From the NCBI GenBank assembly GCA_038040385.1, contig JBBPII010000001.1:62001-126000 (forward strand): DNA of 64,000 nt, in the 5' to 3' direction. Each line of letters starts with the position of its first letter. The stretch's first letter is position 1. Below the pieces are notes generated by a model. It saw nothing but the letters and a program-made list of their open reading frames with translations, was not told where the DNA came from and ran no database searches. This document shows, piece by piece, positions 17,483-25,061 of the stretch. Source of the DNA: Gilichinskyi gelida. GTDB lineage: Bacteria; Acidobacteriota; Thermoanaerobaculia; Gp7-AA8. A program made the translations under genes and the position numbers.

Positions 17483-18467
17483 GCGAAAGGACTTCACCAT
17501 CACCGCCGCCGAGCGCGAACAGGCCATCAAAGGGACCATCGCCAAGCTGAACGAGAACTACGTCTACCCCGACGTGGCCAGGAAGATGGGCGAGGCGGTC
17601 GCCGCGCGGGCCGCGAAGGGCGAATACGCCTCGATCACCACGGCGAAGGCGCTCGCCGAGAAGCTGACCGCCGATTTGCGCGAGGTGAGCAAGGACAAGC
17701 ACATCCACCTCAGCTACCAGGAGGCCGGCATCCCCGACGATACGCCGGACACCGGCAGCGAAGACACCACCTCGGCCGAGGAGCGCAGCTACATGGCCCG
17801 CGTGAACTTCGGATTCGAGAAGGTGGAGCGGATGCGCGGCAACGTCGGCTACATCGACATCCGCGGCTTCGTCCCGCCGGCCATGGGCGGCGAGACGGCG
17901 ACGGCTGCGATGAGCTTCGTGGCCAACACCGACGCGCTGATCATCGACCTCCGCCAGAACGGCGGCGGCACGCCGGGCATGATCGCCTACGTGCTCAGCT
18001 ACCTCTTCGACGAGCCGGTGCACGTCAACGACATCTACACCCGCACCACCGACGAGACGCGGCAGTGGTGGACCGCGGCCTCCGTCGCCGGCTTGAGGTA
18101 CGGCGGCAAGAAGCCGGTCTACGTGCTGACCTCCAGCCGCACGTTCTCCGGCGGCGAAGAGCTCGCGTACGACGTGAAGAACCTCAAACGCGCCACGCTG
18201 ATCGGCGAGACCACCGGCGGCGGCGCGCACCCGGTGCGTCCGTTCAAGGTGAGCGCACACTTCGCGATCGGCGTCCCGTTCGCGCGGGCCATCAGCCCGG
18301 TCACCAAGACGAACTGGGAGGGTGTCGGCGTGACGCCGGACATCAGCGTCCCCGCCGATTCAGCGCTCGACAAGGCGTATCGCATGGCGATCGAGAATCT
18401 GCGCGACACGACCAAGGACGCGGAGCGGAAGGCGGCGCTGCAGCGCCTGCTGGATCAGAAGGGCTAG
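17418..18467 (+). CDS. S41-family (C-terminal-processing-like) peptidase
   Basis: 349 residues. ATG 17418 is preceded by AAGGAG and followed by a signal peptide (MKKMLLLLTLMLATPLFAQ). The S41 core is seen as 'GNVGYIDIRGF', 'ALIIDLRQNGGGTPGMIAYVLSYLF', the nucleophile block 'VYVLTSSRTFSGGEELAYDVKNL' (Ser before GGEE) and 'LIGETTGGGAHP'. There is no PDZ domain, as in the IRBP/tricorn-like S41 group. It is probably a periplasmic serine protease. It overlaps tetR by 65 bp in a different frame and is likely co-regulated. Repeat B1 follows immediately. Confidence 0.9.
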   Translation: MKKMLLLLTLMLATPLFAQMGERKDFTITAAEREQAIKGTIAKLNENYVYPDVARKMGEAVAARAAKGEYASITTAKALAEKLTADLREVSKDKHIHLSYQEAGIPDDTPDTGSEDTTSAEERSYMARVNFGFEKVERMRGNVGYIDIRGFVPPAMGGETATAAMSFVANTDALIIDLRQNGGGTPGMIAYVLSYLFDEPVHVNDIYTRTTDETRQWWTAASVAGLRYGGKKPVYVLTSSRTFSGGEELAYDVKNLKRATLIGETTGGGAHPVRPFKVSAHFAIGVPFARAISPVTKTNWEGVGVTPDISVPADSALDKAYRMAIENLRDTTKDAERKAALQRLLDQKG

Positions 18468-18631
18468 AACAGGAACGCCGTCGTCCCGACGGCTGGCTCG
18501 GCGGCGTCCCGCCGCCGTCGAGAGCGAGACGCTCTCGGGCCAGATGAGATGAGAAGGCCAACCTCCTTACGCAGTCGCAGAATTTGCGCTGCAAAGGTCA
18601 ACGTGCTCGAGGCACAGGAAGGAGATTGGCC

Positions 18632-19732
18632 ATGAAGAAGTCTACACGTCGCTCAACTCATCGGAGCATCGAAGTGGATTGGACAACGGTGGTCAGCATC
18701 GGAATCGACTTGGGAGATCGGGTCTCGCACTACGTGGCGCTCGACAGCGCAGGTGAGCGGGCGGCCGAGGGACCGGTGCCGACCACCTCCGATGGGTTTG
18801 AGAAACGATTCGCATCGATCGGCGCGAAGGTGATCGCGATCGAGACCGGAACGCACTCGCCGTGGGTTTCGCGGCTGCTCAAGCGGCTCGGTCATTGCGT
18901 GACGGTGGCTAACTCGCGCAAGCTGCGGTTGATCTACGAGAACCGCAAGAAGAACGACGATGTGGATGCCGAGTACCTGGCGCGGCTGGTCAGACTGGAC
19001 CCGAAGCTGCTCAGCCCTGTGGAGCATCGCAGCGAAGACGCCCAGCAGCAGGTGGCCGTGTTTCGGTCGCGTGATGTGCTAGTCAAGACTCGTTCGCGAC
19101 TGATCGTACACGTGCGCGGCGCGGTCAAATCGACGGGAGTCCGCGTGCCCGTCTGTTCGGCCGAAGCGTTCGTGAAACGCGCCGAGCCCGTCATCCCTAG
19201 GCAGTTGCGACCGGCTCTCGAGCCGATTCTGCTCTCGATCAAGCAGCTCGACGCACAGATCAAGATCTTCGATCGACATATCGAAAAACTGGCGAAGGAC
19301 GAATACCGCGATGCGCAGATCCTCACCCAGATCACAGGGGTGGGCGCACTGACGGCAGTGGCATTCATGGTGACCATCGGAGATCGCAGCCGCTTTGCAC
19401 GCAGCCGAACCGTCGGTGCATGGGTCGGGCTCGTGCCAGGACAGCGGGCCTCCGGACAATCGGACCCGCAACAGAGGATCACCAAAGAAGGCGACAACTA
19501 TCTGCGGCACCTGTTGATCAACTGTGCCCACTACATCCTCGGGCCGTTCGGGCCGGACTGCGATCTACGACGTCACGGCCTGGCCATCGCAGCTCGTGGA
19601 GGGAAGAATACGAAGAAGCGAGCCATCGTCGCTGTGGCCCGAAAGCTCGCTGTTCTGATGCACCGGCTCTGGACTACGCGAGCGATCTACGAACCGCTCC
19701 GGAATGCACCGTTGCCGCTGATAGCGGCATAG
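18632..19732 (+). CDS. IS110/IS1111-family DEDD transposase (recombinase)
   Basis: 366 residues from ATG 18632, chosen for the AAGGAGA seven bases upstream. The N-terminal RuvC-like DEDD domain shows 'SIGIDLGDRVSHYVALD' (first Asp), 'VIAIETG' (Glu) and 'KNDDVDAEYLARL' (Asp pair). The C-terminal transposase-20 domain has 'ILTQITGVGALTAVAFMVTIGD', 'GAWVGLVPGQRASGQSD' with candidate nucleophilic serine, and 'GDNYLRHLLINCAH'. The family performs RNA-guided recombination without classic DDE chemistry. The gene is intact, so the element may still be active. Confidence 0.95.
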   Translation: MKKSTRRSTHRSIEVDWTTVVSIGIDLGDRVSHYVALDSAGERAAEGPVPTTSDGFEKRFASIGAKVIAIETGTHSPWVSRLLKRLGHCVTVANSRKLRLIYENRKKNDDVDAEYLARLVRLDPKLLSPVEHRSEDAQQQVAVFRSRDVLVKTRSRLIVHVRGAVKSTGVRVPVCSAEAFVKRAEPVIPRQLRPALEPILLSIKQLDAQIKIFDRHIEKLAKDEYRDAQILTQITGVGALTAVAFMVTIGDRSRFARSRTVGAWVGLVPGQRASGQSDPQQRITKEGDNYLRHLLINCAHYILGPFGPDCDLRRHGLAIAARGGKNTKKRAIVAVARKLAVLMHRLWTTRAIYEPLRNAPLPLIAA

Positions 19733-20014
19733 GAAGGACCAAGAAACGATCAGCGAAGAAGAGGACGAAGAGAGATGACCGAAGCTTGATGCCTCGTTCG
19801 GGTGACTGCGACCGGCGGCTTGGTCGGTCTGCGCATCGGCGCGGACAAGACCGTGGGCCAGATGGCAGCACCCACCGATCGGACCTCAGCATGCACCGAG
19901 CTCAAACGAGCTCACCAAGAGTGCGAATGGAAGCAAGGTCAGGACGAGCTTCGGAAAAAAGGTGGGCGCCGCCACGGCGGCGCCACTTGACATCAACTGG
20001 CCTTCTCATGGAAG
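19733..20014 (+). ncRNA. Candidate bridge/seeker RNA region of the IS1111-type element
   Basis: In IS1111-group elements the guide RNA is known to lie downstream of the transposase gene. This 282-bp right end has no credible coding sequence. It contains a G+C hairpin GGCGCCGCC / GGCGGCGCC (about 19965-19984) and a 10-base string, GGGCCAGATG (19855-19864), identical to the left insertion junction at 18537-18546 (7 bases target plus 3 bases element). That string is a plausible left-target guide. RNA boundaries and folding were not computed. Confidence 0.5.
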
Positions 20015-20053
20015 CCGGCGAGGACGCCGGCGCTCCGACGTTAGACTTGTCGG

Positions 20054-20416
20054 GTGAAGCCCGGCCTCCCTGACATCTACGACGACCGGCCACTGCGCGG
20101 CCCGCAACCGCCGCGCACGTGGCCGTTCGTGCTTTCGGCGATCGCGCTGATCGCCCTCGGCGCGGCGGCATGGTTCTTCCTCCAGCCGCGCACCGCGCCG
20201 CCGCCGGCGCCGGTGCGCGTCGTGCGCGGCCGCCCGCTCACCCAGGGCGAAGCCGCGCGCCTCCTTCGGCGGCACCTCGGCCCCGACGAGTGCGTGGTGG
20301 TGATGGGGAAGGGCTCCGCTGGAAGCACGTTCCTCTTCACCGCGGTCAACCGCTGCGAGAACACGCGCCTCGGCCAGTGGAAGGTCGACGCGAAAACGCA
20401 GGCCGTGTCGCGATGA
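20054..20416 (+). CDS. Small single-pass membrane protein, unknown function
   Basis: A 120-residue protein from GTG 20054. A Pro-rich cytoplasmic start (~20 residues) is followed by one transmembrane helix ('TWPFVLSAIALIALGAAAWFFL', ~22-43), a Pro/Ala linker, and a ~70-residue exported domain with two cysteines ('DECVVVMGK', 'VNRCENTRLGQWKVD'). I do not recognise the family. The stop overlaps the rlmN-like start (ATGA at 20413-20416), so the two are cotranscribed. The IS110 element lies 39 bp upstream and may have separated the gene from its promoter. Confidence 0.6.
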   Translation: MKPGLPDIYDDRPLRGPQPPRTWPFVLSAIALIALGAAAWFFLQPRTAPPPAPVRVVRGRPLTQGEAARLLRRHLGPDECVVVMGKGSAGSTFLFTAVNRCENTRLGQWKVDAKTQAVSR

Positions 20417-21486
20417 TGCCTCACCTGTTCGGAATGCTCCCCGAGGAGTTGGCGTCGCACCTGCGCGCGAGCGGCGTCGCCGTTCGCGACGCGGAAGCGC
20501 GCAGGATTCTGGCGCATGCGATAGCGAAGGGGCGGGACGGCTATCCGGCTTCGCGCCCGGTGCCGAAGAGCGTGACGTCAGCGGTCGATGCGCTCGTCGA
20601 CCGCTGGCTGCCGGAGATCGTCGAGCGGGCCACCGATCCCGCCGACGGCTTCGTCAAGTACCTGTTCCGCCTCCGCGACGGCGCGTTGGCCGAGGCGGTA
20701 CGCATTCCTCTCGAAGCGGCGGGGCGCTTCACGGTCTGCCTCTCGTCGCAGGCCGGCTGCGCCATGGGATGTACGTTCTGCGCCACCGGCCGCCTCGGGC
20801 TGACGCGCAGCCTCGAGCCGTGGGAGATCGTCGCGCAACTCGTCGCCGTCCGCCGCGAAGCTCCCGGCGAAGTGACCGGCGCGGTGTTTCAGGGCCAAGG
20901 CGAACCGCTGCACAACTACGACGCGGTGATGCGCGCGGCGGCCGTCCTGGCGCATCCGTGCGGCGGAAGAATCGCGGCGAAGGCCATCACCATCTCGACG
21001 GTCGGACTGGTGCCGGCCATCCGCCGTTTCACGCGCGAGCGGCAGCCCTACCGTCTCATCGTCTCGCTGACCTCGGCCGTGGACGCGCGGCGGCGATCGC
21101 TGATGCCGTCGGCGTCAGCGTGGCCGGTGCGCGAGCTCGCCGATGCGATCCGCGATTACCAGCAATCGATTGGCGGACGCGCCACCGTCGCCTGGGTGGT
21201 CCTCGGCGGGATCAACACCGGCAGCGATGAGGTGGAGGCGCTGCGCGCCCTCTTCGATGGCGTGGCGCTGCGCCTCAATCTGATCGACGTCAACGACGCG
21301 CGGCCGGACGGCTTCCGCCGCGCGAACGATGCGGAGCTGTCGCGCTTCCGCGACGAGCTGCGCACCCTCGGCATCCCCGTCGTCCGCCGCTACTCCGGCG
21401 GCGCCGCGCGCCACGCCGCCTGCGGCATGCTCGCCGGGGTGCGGGCTACGCCGTCATCTCCGCCAGCGCCGACTGCCCTTAAGTAA
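20413..21486 (+). CDS. RlmN/Cfr-type radical SAM RNA methyltransferase
   Basis: 357 residues from ATG 20413. The radical SAM cluster motif is CxxxCxxC in 'GCAMGCTFCATG'. Further family blocks are 'FQGQGEPLHNYDAV', 'ITISTVGLVPAIRRF', 'LIVSLTSAVDARRRSLMP', 'VAWVVLGGINTG' and the C-terminal methyl-transfer cysteine in 'RHAACGMLAG'. RlmN methylates C2 of A2503 in 23S rRNA and some tRNAs. The protein is somewhat divergent from canonical RlmN (LTSAVD instead of LHA), so a related substrate is possible. The last ~15 codons (ATPSSPPAPTALK) fall in a 26-bp direct repeat and the beginning of an inserted segment. Confidence 0.82.
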   Translation: MMPHLFGMLPEELASHLRASGVAVRDAEARRILAHAIAKGRDGYPASRPVPKSVTSAVDALVDRWLPEIVERATDPADGFVKYLFRLRDGALAEAVRIPLEAAGRFTVCLSSQAGCAMGCTFCATGRLGLTRSLEPWEIVAQLVAVRREAPGEVTGAVFQGQGEPLHNYDAVMRAAAVLAHPCGGRIAAKAITISTVGLVPAIRRFTRERQPYRLIVSLTSAVDARRRSLMPSASAWPVRELADAIRDYQQSIGGRATVAWVVLGGINTGSDEVEALRALFDGVALRLNLIDVNDARPDGFRRANDAELSRFRDELRTLGIPVVRRYSGGAARHAACGMLAGVRATPSSPPAPTALK

Positions 21487-21565
21487 ACGCATCCATCAGG
21501 AATGAGAGATGACCAGGGGGAGTTCTATGCTCGGAACCAAATAACTTTTAAGGACACCGGTCTTC

Positions 21566-22348
21566 ATGAGACGCTGGCTTCGTCGTGCAGGCTTTCCTCT
21601 TTCAGTGTTGCTTTTATTGACCAACGTTCCCGACGCCGCCGCGATGATGGCCCAGTATTGCTACGGCTACCAGACCAGTACCACCACCTGCAACGACTCC
21701 GGTTGCGAGATGACGGTGGAATGGCACCAAGCCTGTTATTGGTGGGACGACGGCCGCGGAGGAGGGTACACGCCCCCGCCCGATCCGAACGGCGACCCGT
21801 ATCCGGGCAGCCGCTACGGCGATTACAACGACAACGGCGTCATGGACGACTGGACGGACGTAGTGGAGACATCCGATCCCTGCGCGTTCAATCTCGATTA
21901 TGGCGACCGATTGGGCTCTGACTACGGCGGACCGAACGAGACCTCCCGCGCGCCGGCTGGAGAAACCGGCCGTTCGAGCCACAACGGCGTCGATATTCAG
22001 GGAAACCTTGGCGACGCCATCCATTCGATCCGCAATGGTTACGTCGAGCGCGCAGGTGACGACGGCACCGGCTGCGGCTACAGCATTCGTATCCGTCACG
22101 ACGACAATTCCACGGCGACTTACTGTCACATGACCCTTGGCTCGGTCCCCACGGAGTTCCGAACGGTGGATGCGCGCGTGCGGGGCGGCGCACAAGTCGG
22201 TCAGGTCGGCGACACCGGCAGCCCGTCTGCCGGCGCCTATCACCTTCACCTCATCTACCACGATCCGCAGGGCAACGTCCGTGAATACTTCAACGGCGGC
22301 GTGGAGACCGGACCGGCTTCCGACCAACTGAATTTTCAGGGGTGCTGA
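21566..22348 (+). CDS. Secreted M23-family (LytM-like) metallopeptidase
   Basis: 260 residues with a signal peptide (residues 1-26, 'RRWLRRAGFPLSVLLLLTNVPDAAA'). AAGGA precedes the start by seven bases. After a Cys/Tyr/Trp-rich N-terminal region there is a 'GDYNDNGVMDDW' stretch resembling a calcium-binding DxDxDG loop. The C-terminal domain is M23: 'SSHNGVDIQGNLGDAIHSIRNGYV' supplies the HxxxD zinc ligands and 'AYHLHLIYH' the HxH motif. It probably cleaves peptidoglycan cross-links or small peptides outside the cytoplasm. It is followed 1 bp later by the next secreted protein, within the inserted segment. Confidence 0.85.
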   Translation: MRRWLRRAGFPLSVLLLLTNVPDAAAMMAQYCYGYQTSTTTCNDSGCEMTVEWHQACYWWDDGRGGGYTPPPDPNGDPYPGSRYGDYNDNGVMDDWTDVVETSDPCAFNLDYGDRLGSDYGGPNETSRAPAGETGRSSHNGVDIQGNLGDAIHSIRNGYVERAGDDGTGCGYSIRIRHDDNSTATYCHMTLGSVPTEFRTVDARVRGGAQVGQVGDTGSPSAGAYHLHLIYHDPQGNVREYFNGGVETGPASDQLNFQGC

Positions 22349-22349
22349 A

Positions 22350-23420
22350 ATGACTTACACGAAAAACTTTCTGATTCTTTGTCTGATTGCATCATCCGCG
22401 GTCGCAGCCGTCGGCAAAGGGCGAACGGTTCCGGTTGCCGTTTCTTCGCGCGAGCACATCGCCGCTGTACACGTGAACGAGGACGGTTCGACCGTAGTGG
22501 CGATCACATCAAATGCTCCAGCGCGCTCACGCATCCTCGCGGTTTCCGCCGCGGGCATCACGACCGAAGTGAGCGTTCCCGACTTGCGCGTCAATCGCGT
22601 CACGCCGCTGCCCGGGAACGCCTTGTTCGTCGGCGGCACTCCGGTGAGCGGCGCTGAAGCGGAGTACCGCTACCGGTTGCTCAACGTCGGTCCGTCCGGA
22701 GTCACGGTCGCGTGGGACTCGATACACCTCGGTGATGGTGAGCACGTGGTCATGCCGAACGCCACGGGGAAACTTTGGGCGGCAGCGTTCCCCGCGAAAG
22801 ACAAACTCGTACTGTCCGTCGGCATGTTTCCGGACTACGCCCCTCGTTTGAAGGTCGAGATTCCGGCGCCGGCCGGCATCGCCAAGCAACTCCGTCTCGA
22901 TCCGGAGTACGCCTCGATCGTGTTCCTTAACGACGAAACCAACGCGCCGTTGCTGGCGGTTCAGTGGCTCGGCGCCTCGTTCATTGTGGAGGGAGCAGCC
23001 TCCGGAAAGTCGGGAGGCGTACGCCAAGTCCTCACTGCTCCTCAGGGTACGGTGTCGTTCACGCGACGGGACTCAATTTCCGATTTGCTTTGGCTGAAGA
23101 GCGGCGCAACATGGACTGCTTTTGACGTACAAGCTGCCCGCCAGGGGAAAAGGCGCGTCGTTGCAGAGATCGACAAAGCCGCCGTCGGCGGGGAGCCGGT
23201 GGAACTAACGCCCGCAGGCGTTGGGAAGGTCGCCGTGACAACGGTGGATTCGACCGGCCGTTGGCGCCTGCACACCGTTCGAATCGACACACGCACAGTG
23301 GTGCAGTCCGAAACACTGCCGGCGTACCAGCATTGGATGACCAGTCAGGGCGGCCATGCGATGGCGGCTCTCCCTCAAGGCGCCAAGAGCAAGGCCGTAG
23401 TCGTCCACACGATTTGGTGA
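22350..23420 (+). CDS. Secreted protein of unknown function (beta-rich)
   Basis: 356 residues starting just after the M23 gene stop (overlapping expression signal). The N terminus (MTYTKNFLILCLIASSAVAAVGKG) is a signal peptide. The rest consists of alternating short hydrophobic strands and turns ('AAVHVNEDGSTVVAITSN', 'KLWAAAFPAKDKLVLSVG', 'DLLWLKSGATWTAFDV'), suggesting a beta-propeller, but no repeat family could be assigned. The tight coupling to the M23 peptidase suggests a common function or a secreted partner. G+C is lower than in flanking genes. Confidence 0.65.
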   Translation: MTYTKNFLILCLIASSAVAAVGKGRTVPVAVSSREHIAAVHVNEDGSTVVAITSNAPARSRILAVSAAGITTEVSVPDLRVNRVTPLPGNALFVGGTPVSGAEAEYRYRLLNVGPSGVTVAWDSIHLGDGEHVVMPNATGKLWAAAFPAKDKLVLSVGMFPDYAPRLKVEIPAPAGIAKQLRLDPEYASIVFLNDETNAPLLAVQWLGASFIVEGAASGKSGGVRQVLTAPQGTVSFTRRDSISDLLWLKSGATWTAFDVQAARQGKRRVVAEIDKAAVGGEPVELTPAGVGKVAVTTVDSTGRWRLHTVRIDTRTVVQSETLPAYQHWMTSQGGHAMAALPQGAKSKAVVVHTIW

Positions 23421-23430
23421 TTTGGTGATG

Positions 23431-23463
23431 ATGACGGCGTGGCTTCCGCCGCTACGCCGTCAT
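23431..23463. terminator. Bidirectional terminator-like hairpin
   Basis: ATGACGGCGT (23431-23440) and ACGCCGTCAT (about 23454-23463) are perfect complementary arms between two convergent genes, with the inner GGC/GCC pairs extending the stem. It overlaps the second 26-bp direct repeat. There is no T-run. Confidence 0.5.
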
Positions 23464-24144
23464 CTCCGCCAGCGCCATCTCCAGCGCCGCGCTCTTGAGC
23501 TGTTCCTGTTCGGTCAAATGCTCGACCTCGGCCTGGCGCATTGCGGCGGCGGCCGACTCGCGGCGGCCGAGCACACAGCCCCAGATGAGCCACGTGTCGC
23601 AGAAGGCCACCCATCCGGCGTGCTCGAGGAAGCGCCACCACTCCGGATTGGCGATCCCGTACACCGACTCGGGCCAGTAGATGCCGCGGAGGAAGTGGTC
23701 GGCGGCGACGACGATCGTCGCGGTGATCAGCACGGGCCAGTCGAGATAGAAGGCGAGGAAGGCGAGCGAGCCGAAGACGTGGAAGTGGGTCTCGATGCGG
23801 CCGCCGGTCAGGTGAATGAGCAGCGCCGAAGAGAGCATTTGCGAGGCGGCGATCACGTGGCGCGTGACCACCCAGCCCGGACGATAGATCGCCAGCAGAA
23901 TCGGGAGGAGGATGATCCCCGCGCCGCCGAGCACCGCGACCCACACGTGGACGTGCAGCACTTTTTCCTTCGCCGCCCAGGCGAAGGGAGAGAGCCAGAG
24001 CGCGGCGGCGATTCCCGCGATCCATTGAATGATGAGGAGCACGGCGAAGGCGCGGTCGACCTTCGCGTAGCGAGCCTGACGCTGCGCGGTGTCGACCTCG
24101 GCGGCGCGCGCCGCGATCGAAGCAGGTCTCGAATCGATGTTCAT
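23452..24144 (-). CDS. Multi-pass membrane sensor domain lacking a kinase
   Basis: 230 residues. ATG 24144 has AAGGAGG at ideal spacing and overlaps the redB stop. Six hydrophobic helices carry a His-rich pattern ('VLHVHVWVAVLGG', 'LIHLTGGRIETHFHVFGSLAFLAFYLDWPVL', 'AADHFLRGIYWPESVYG'). The same membrane domain is found at the N terminus of histidine kinases encoded next to RedB. Here the protein ends soon after a coiled-coil-like linker ('AEVEHLTEQEQLKSAALEMALAEM') and no HisKA or HATPase follows. It is either a naturally minimal form or a truncation caused by the rearrangement at the 26-bp repeat. Confidence 0.65.
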   Translation of the reverse strand: MNIDSRPASIAARAAEVDTAQRQARYAKVDRAFAVLLIIQWIAGIAAALWLSPFAWAAKEKVLHVHVWVAVLGGAGIILLPILLAIYRPGWVVTRHVIAASQMLSSALLIHLTGGRIETHFHVFGSLAFLAFYLDWPVLITATIVVAADHFLRGIYWPESVYGIANPEWWRFLEHAGWVAFCDTWLIWGCVLGRRESAAAAMRQAEVEHLTEQEQLKSAALEMALAEMTA

Positions 24145-24740
24145 GGAGCCTCCTTGCTCACGATGGCGCAGCCGAAGACCGGATGCACGCCCGGACCCCT
24201 GCCGCCGTTGACGAGGCGGATCACTTCGGCGCGGCGCGAGTTCAGGCCGGCGTGTCCGCGAAGCAGCGTGATGCCGCCGCTGTAGCGGCGGTTTCCGTCC
24301 GGATCGAAGAGGAATGTCTGTCCCGAGGTGAAGCCGCCGAAGCGTTTGGCCTCCCGCGCGTCGACGTCGGTCAGCACCCGGACGCGCGGAATCCGCGTGG
24401 CGGCGGTCCAGACGTCGCTGCGGCTCCAGGCCTCGCCGAATTCGTGCGGCCGGTAGGCGAGGACGTAGGTCCGCACGTTTCGCGGCGCCGTCTCGACGAC
24501 CGCCGCCAGCTCGGCCACGCTGGCGCGGCTGCACGAGCAGTGCGGGTGGACCAGCATGACCAGCGTCCAGGTGCCGGGCTCGGGCGCGATCGCGGCCGAA
24601 GACGGCCAGCGGTCGGGCGCGGCCGCCGCGCGGCCGGGCGTCGACTCGAACGCCCGGATGGAGCGCACCGCGGCGGCGACGGTCACCACCCAGACGGCGC
24701 CGGCGAGGGCGAAGGCGGCGATGAGAACGGTGCGCTTCAT
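24141..24740 (-). CDS. redB: RedB-like thioredoxin-fold protein
   Basis: 199 residues with an N-terminal membrane anchor (residues 4-25). The core 'TWTLVMLVHPHCSCSRASVAELAAVV' carries a CxC motif in the position of the thioredoxin CxxC. Later elements are 'RVLTDVDAREAKRFGGFTSGQTFLFDPDGNRRYSGGIT' and 'VFGCAI'. It matches the RedB family, whose role is undefined but presumably thiol-redox related. It forms a tight cluster with a 58-residue protein upstream (4-bp overlap) and the membrane sensor downstream (4-bp overlap), suggesting a redox-sensing unit. Confidence 0.75.
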   Translation of the reverse strand: MKRTVLIAAFALAGAVWVVTVAAAVRSIRAFESTPGRAAAAPDRWPSSAAIAPEPGTWTLVMLVHPHCSCSRASVAELAAVVETAPRNVRTYVLAYRPHEFGEAWSRSDVWTAATRIPRVRVLTDVDAREAKRFGGFTSGQTFLFDPDGNRRYSGGITLLRGHAGLNSRRAEVIRLVNGGRGPGVHPVFGCAIVSKEAP

Positions 24741-24913
24741 TTTTTCTTCATTGCGTCGAGTGGGGAGATGAGCTGCTTGTCCTTCTCGAACTTGATGCGG
24801 CTGGTGACCATCAACTCGATCCGTTCGCCGAGAGGGATGGCGAAGAAATCCGCGGGATTGAGCCGACGGACGTTGCCATCCGGGGACGTGACGATCGCCG
24901 TGTCGAAGTTCAT
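24737..24913 (-). CDS. 58-residue conserved-looking protein upstream of redB
   Basis: A short soluble protein ending in ATGA overlap with redB. Its sequence ('DFFAIPLGERIELMVTSRIKFEKDKQLISPLDAMKKK') is charged, without a signal peptide or metal motif. The strong translational coupling to redB supports it being real. The family is not recognised; it may be an adaptor of the RedB-sensor unit. The frame is open further upstream to 25186, but that part overlaps the divergent dioxygenase gene. Confidence 0.55.
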   Translation of the reverse strand: MNFDTAIVTSPDGNVRRLNPADFFAIPLGERIELMVTSRIKFEKDKQLISPLDAMKKK

Positions 24914-25061
24914 CGCGCTGCTCTCACTCTTGGGATTCAGTGAGTGTAGGGGCGAACGCCGCGACCTGAGGAATGCTGTCCGGTAGGAAAGAAGGGTGGG
25001 GAAAGCGACCCGCCGTCCTTGAGGCATTTTGGCTGGCCCGCCGCCTGTTGAAAAGCGACGC

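Larger units (their letters stand above)
18544..20014 (+). mobile_element. IS110-family (IS1111-type) insertion sequence
   Basis: The 1,471-bp element is delimited by comparison with the empty family B repeat at 62522. Near-terminal inverted repeats ATGAGAAGGCCA (18549-18560) and TGGCCTTCTCAT (19998-20009) are perfect over 12 bp. Five extra bases lie outside each (ATGAG left, GGAAG right), the sub-terminal placement characteristic of the IS1111 group. The dinucleotide AG (CT on the other strand) occurs at both junctions. It contains one transposase gene and a ~280-bp right end without a credible ORF. Confidence 0.88.
18472..20036. repeat. Palindromic intergenic repeat, family B copy 1, split by an IS
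   Basis: The left part, 18472-18543 (GGAACGCCGTCG...CTCTCGGGCCAG), and right part, 20015-20036 (CCGGCGAGGACGCCGGCG...), join to give the same sequence as the uninterrupted copy at 62522-62612. The IS110-type element sits between them. Other copies are at 40361-40451 and 59291-59393. Confidence 0.85.
21445..23476. repeat. 26-bp direct repeats flanking an inserted two-gene segment
   Basis: GCTACGCCGTCATCTCCGCC plus AGCGCC occurs at 21445-21470 (3' end of the RlmN-like gene) and again at 23451-23476 (3' end of the membrane-sensor gene). The 1,980 bp between the copies carry the M23 peptidase and a secreted protein, with visibly lower G+C. This looks like an insertion with target duplication, or duplication-mediated capture. 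Confidence 0.6.
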
